From NCBI GenBank assembly GCA_938083445.1, contig CALKCP010000023.1:1-64000 (forward strand): a DNA stretch of 64,000 nt, read 5' to 3'. Source of the stretch: an uncultured Ulvibacter sp. Its GTDB lineage: Bacteria > Bacteroidota > Bacteroidia > Flavobacteriales > Flavobacteriaceae. The position numbers and the translations under genes are program-made. The notes beneath the pieces are model-generated. The model worked only from the letters and a program-made list of their open reading frames with translations. It was not told where the DNA came from and ran no database searches. This document shows positions 63,281 through 64,000 of the stretch, one piece after another (the first letter of the stretch is position 1; every line of letters starts with the position of its first letter).

Positions 63281-63316
63281 AGTCAAGGTGTCTTGAAATA
63301 TCAAGATGCCTTGACT
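63281..63316 (+). other. Long hairpin between tuf and tRNA-Trp
   Basis: AGTCAAGGTGTCTTGA pairs with its partner arm across an AATA loop. The 16-bp stem includes two G-T wobbles. There is no T-run, so it may be an RNase III-type processing site or a weak or partial terminator. Confidence 0.7.
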
Positions 63317-63398
63317 GTTATAACGGGTTTACTTATTATGCTTAAGGAAGCAATAAGTAAAAAAGAGTGGTTTTGTCTGAGAAGTCAGCAAAATAAAA

Positions 63399-63471
63399 AC
63401 GGGTTTAGCTCAGTTGGTAGAGCACTGGTCTCCAAAACCAGGTGTCGTGAGTTCGAGTCTCTCAACCCGTG
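63399..63471 (+). tRNA. tRNA-Trp (anticodon CCA)
   Basis: 73 nt; acceptor ACGGGTT/AACCCGT with discriminator G, anticodon loop CTCCAAA. Its charging level is what the trp leader peptide at 10037-10093 would sense. Confidence 0.96.
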
Positions 63472-63533
63472 CAATAATTGAAATATTTTTGTTGAAGCAT
63501 AGGCTTCAGCATAAAAATACTAAATAATAAGTG

Positions 63534-63722
63534 ATGCTAAATTATCTTAAAGAATCTTATAACGAACTTACAAATCACGTAACCTGGACGACTTGGTCTG
63601 AAGCGCAGCGCCTAACGGTTATTGTTGCGGCATTTTCTGTGGCACTTGCTTTGGCAGTTTGGGGTATCGATTCAGTTTTTGGAGAAGTTATAAAGTATTA
63701 TTTTGATTTGATTAAGTCGTAG
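63534..63722 (+). CDS. secE: Preprotein translocase subunit SecE
   Basis: 62 residues from the ATG at 63534 (a GTG sits one codon upstream). Short amphipathic N-terminus ('LKESYNELTNHVTWTTWSEAQRLTV') and one transmembrane helix, the minimal SecE form. Essential partner of SecY. Position between tRNA-Trp and nusG confirms it. Confidence 0.95.
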   Translation: MLNYLKESYNELTNHVTWTTWSEAQRLTVIVAAFSVALALAVWGIDSVFGEVIKYYFDLIKS

Positions 63723-63729
63723 AGATAAG

Positions 63730-64000
63730 ATGACTGAAACTAAAAGTACAAAAAAGTGGTATGTTGTTCGTTCAGTGAGCGGACAAGAAAACAAGATTAA
63801 GGCCTATCTCGAGTCTGAGATAGTGCGTTTAAATCTTGAAGATTATATTGAACAGGTTTTGGTTCCAACAGAAAAAGTTGTGCAAATTAGGAATGGAAAA
63901 AAAGTTCATAAGGAACGCGTTTTTTTTCCAGGATATATTATGGTGCAGGCTAGTTTGGCCGGAGAAGTGCCACATATTATAAAATCAATAAATGGTGTGA
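63730..64000 (+). CDS. nusG: Transcription termination/antitermination factor NusG (3' end outside window)
   Basis: The ATG at 63730 lies 7 nt after secE; 90 codons are visible and the frame is open at the window edge. NGN-domain features: 'KKWYVVRSVSGQENKIKAYLE', 'VLVPTEKVVQIRNGKK', 'ERVFFPGYIMVQ'. It binds RNA polymerase and couples transcription with translation or Rho. The C-terminal KOW domain is outside the window. Confidence 0.95.
   Translation, partial: MTETKSTKKWYVVRSVSGQENKIKAYLESEIVRLNLEDYIEQVLVPTEKVVQIRNGKKVHKERVFFPGYIMVQASLAGEVPHIIKSINGV

Overview
The window reads as the chromosome of a member of the Flavobacteriaceae (Bacteroidota), probably marine. The evidence is T9SS-type C-terminal sorting domains on secreted proteins, several TAnnTTTG promoter elements, A-rich and mostly SD-less starts, a tmRNA tag ending ENNYALAA, the uninterrupted trpEGDCFBA order, and many family-typical proteins (two-barrel PagL-like protein, S74-like chaperone tail, carboxypeptidase-regulatory-domain protein). 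Several starts are TTG or GTG.

Layout. 1-3.3 kb: 3' end of a giant secreted HYR/P-domain adhesin-like protein, closed by a strong terminator. 3.35-10.1 kb (minus): complete tryptophan operon trpE-G-D-C-F-B-A, preceded by an 18-residue leader peptide with three consecutive Trp codons and an intrinsic terminator, i.e. a classical attenuator. trpF carries an in-frame insert that contains a palindromic repeat. 10.1-12.1 kb: marR-yceI operon divergent from two rhodaneses, with palindromic operators between them. 12.1-13.3 kb: tmRNA (ssrA) with a perfect 113-bp direct duplication of its 3' tail plus terminator, a 48-codon membrane ORF, and intergenic repeats. 13.3-18.5 kb: Lys1-like dehydrogenase, SDR, kdsA, typA.

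18.6-32.2 kb: a surface-polysaccharide locus. It starts with a small membrane protein, a methyltransferase and a sulfatase-fold protein in overlapping order. A FemAB/GNAT-like protein, a sugar aminotransferase, two consecutive flippases, a hexapeptide acyltransferase, four glycosyltransferases and an FdtA-like sugar ketoisomerase follow. KdsA (Kdo supply) lies nearby. 32.4-48.8 kb: envelope and secreted functions: S8 peptidase, ftsE, a TPR protein with an outer-membrane barrel partner, amidohydrolase and metalloprotease lipoproteins, a T9SS leucine-rich protein, a NamZ-type muramidase divergent from a LolC/E-like permease.

48.8-59.5 kb: a compact three-gene envelope cassette of unknown role (lipoprotein with bacteriocin-like tail, small barrel, permuted NlpC/P60-like protein), PLP enzyme, PagL-like barrel, PspC-like protein, alanine/sodium symporter, HhH protein, acyl-CoA dehydrogenase. 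59.6-64 kb: translation block: rpsU (with a strong Shine-Dalgarno, exceptional in this phylum), xerC, hpf, tRNA-Thr-Tyr-Gly-Thr, tuf, tRNA-Trp, secE and the start of nusG.

No CRISPR array, IS element, prophage or complete defence system was recognised. The most notable signals are regulatory or structural: the trp attenuator, the trpF insert, the tmRNA tail duplication, the rpsU SD and the 49-51 kb cassette.
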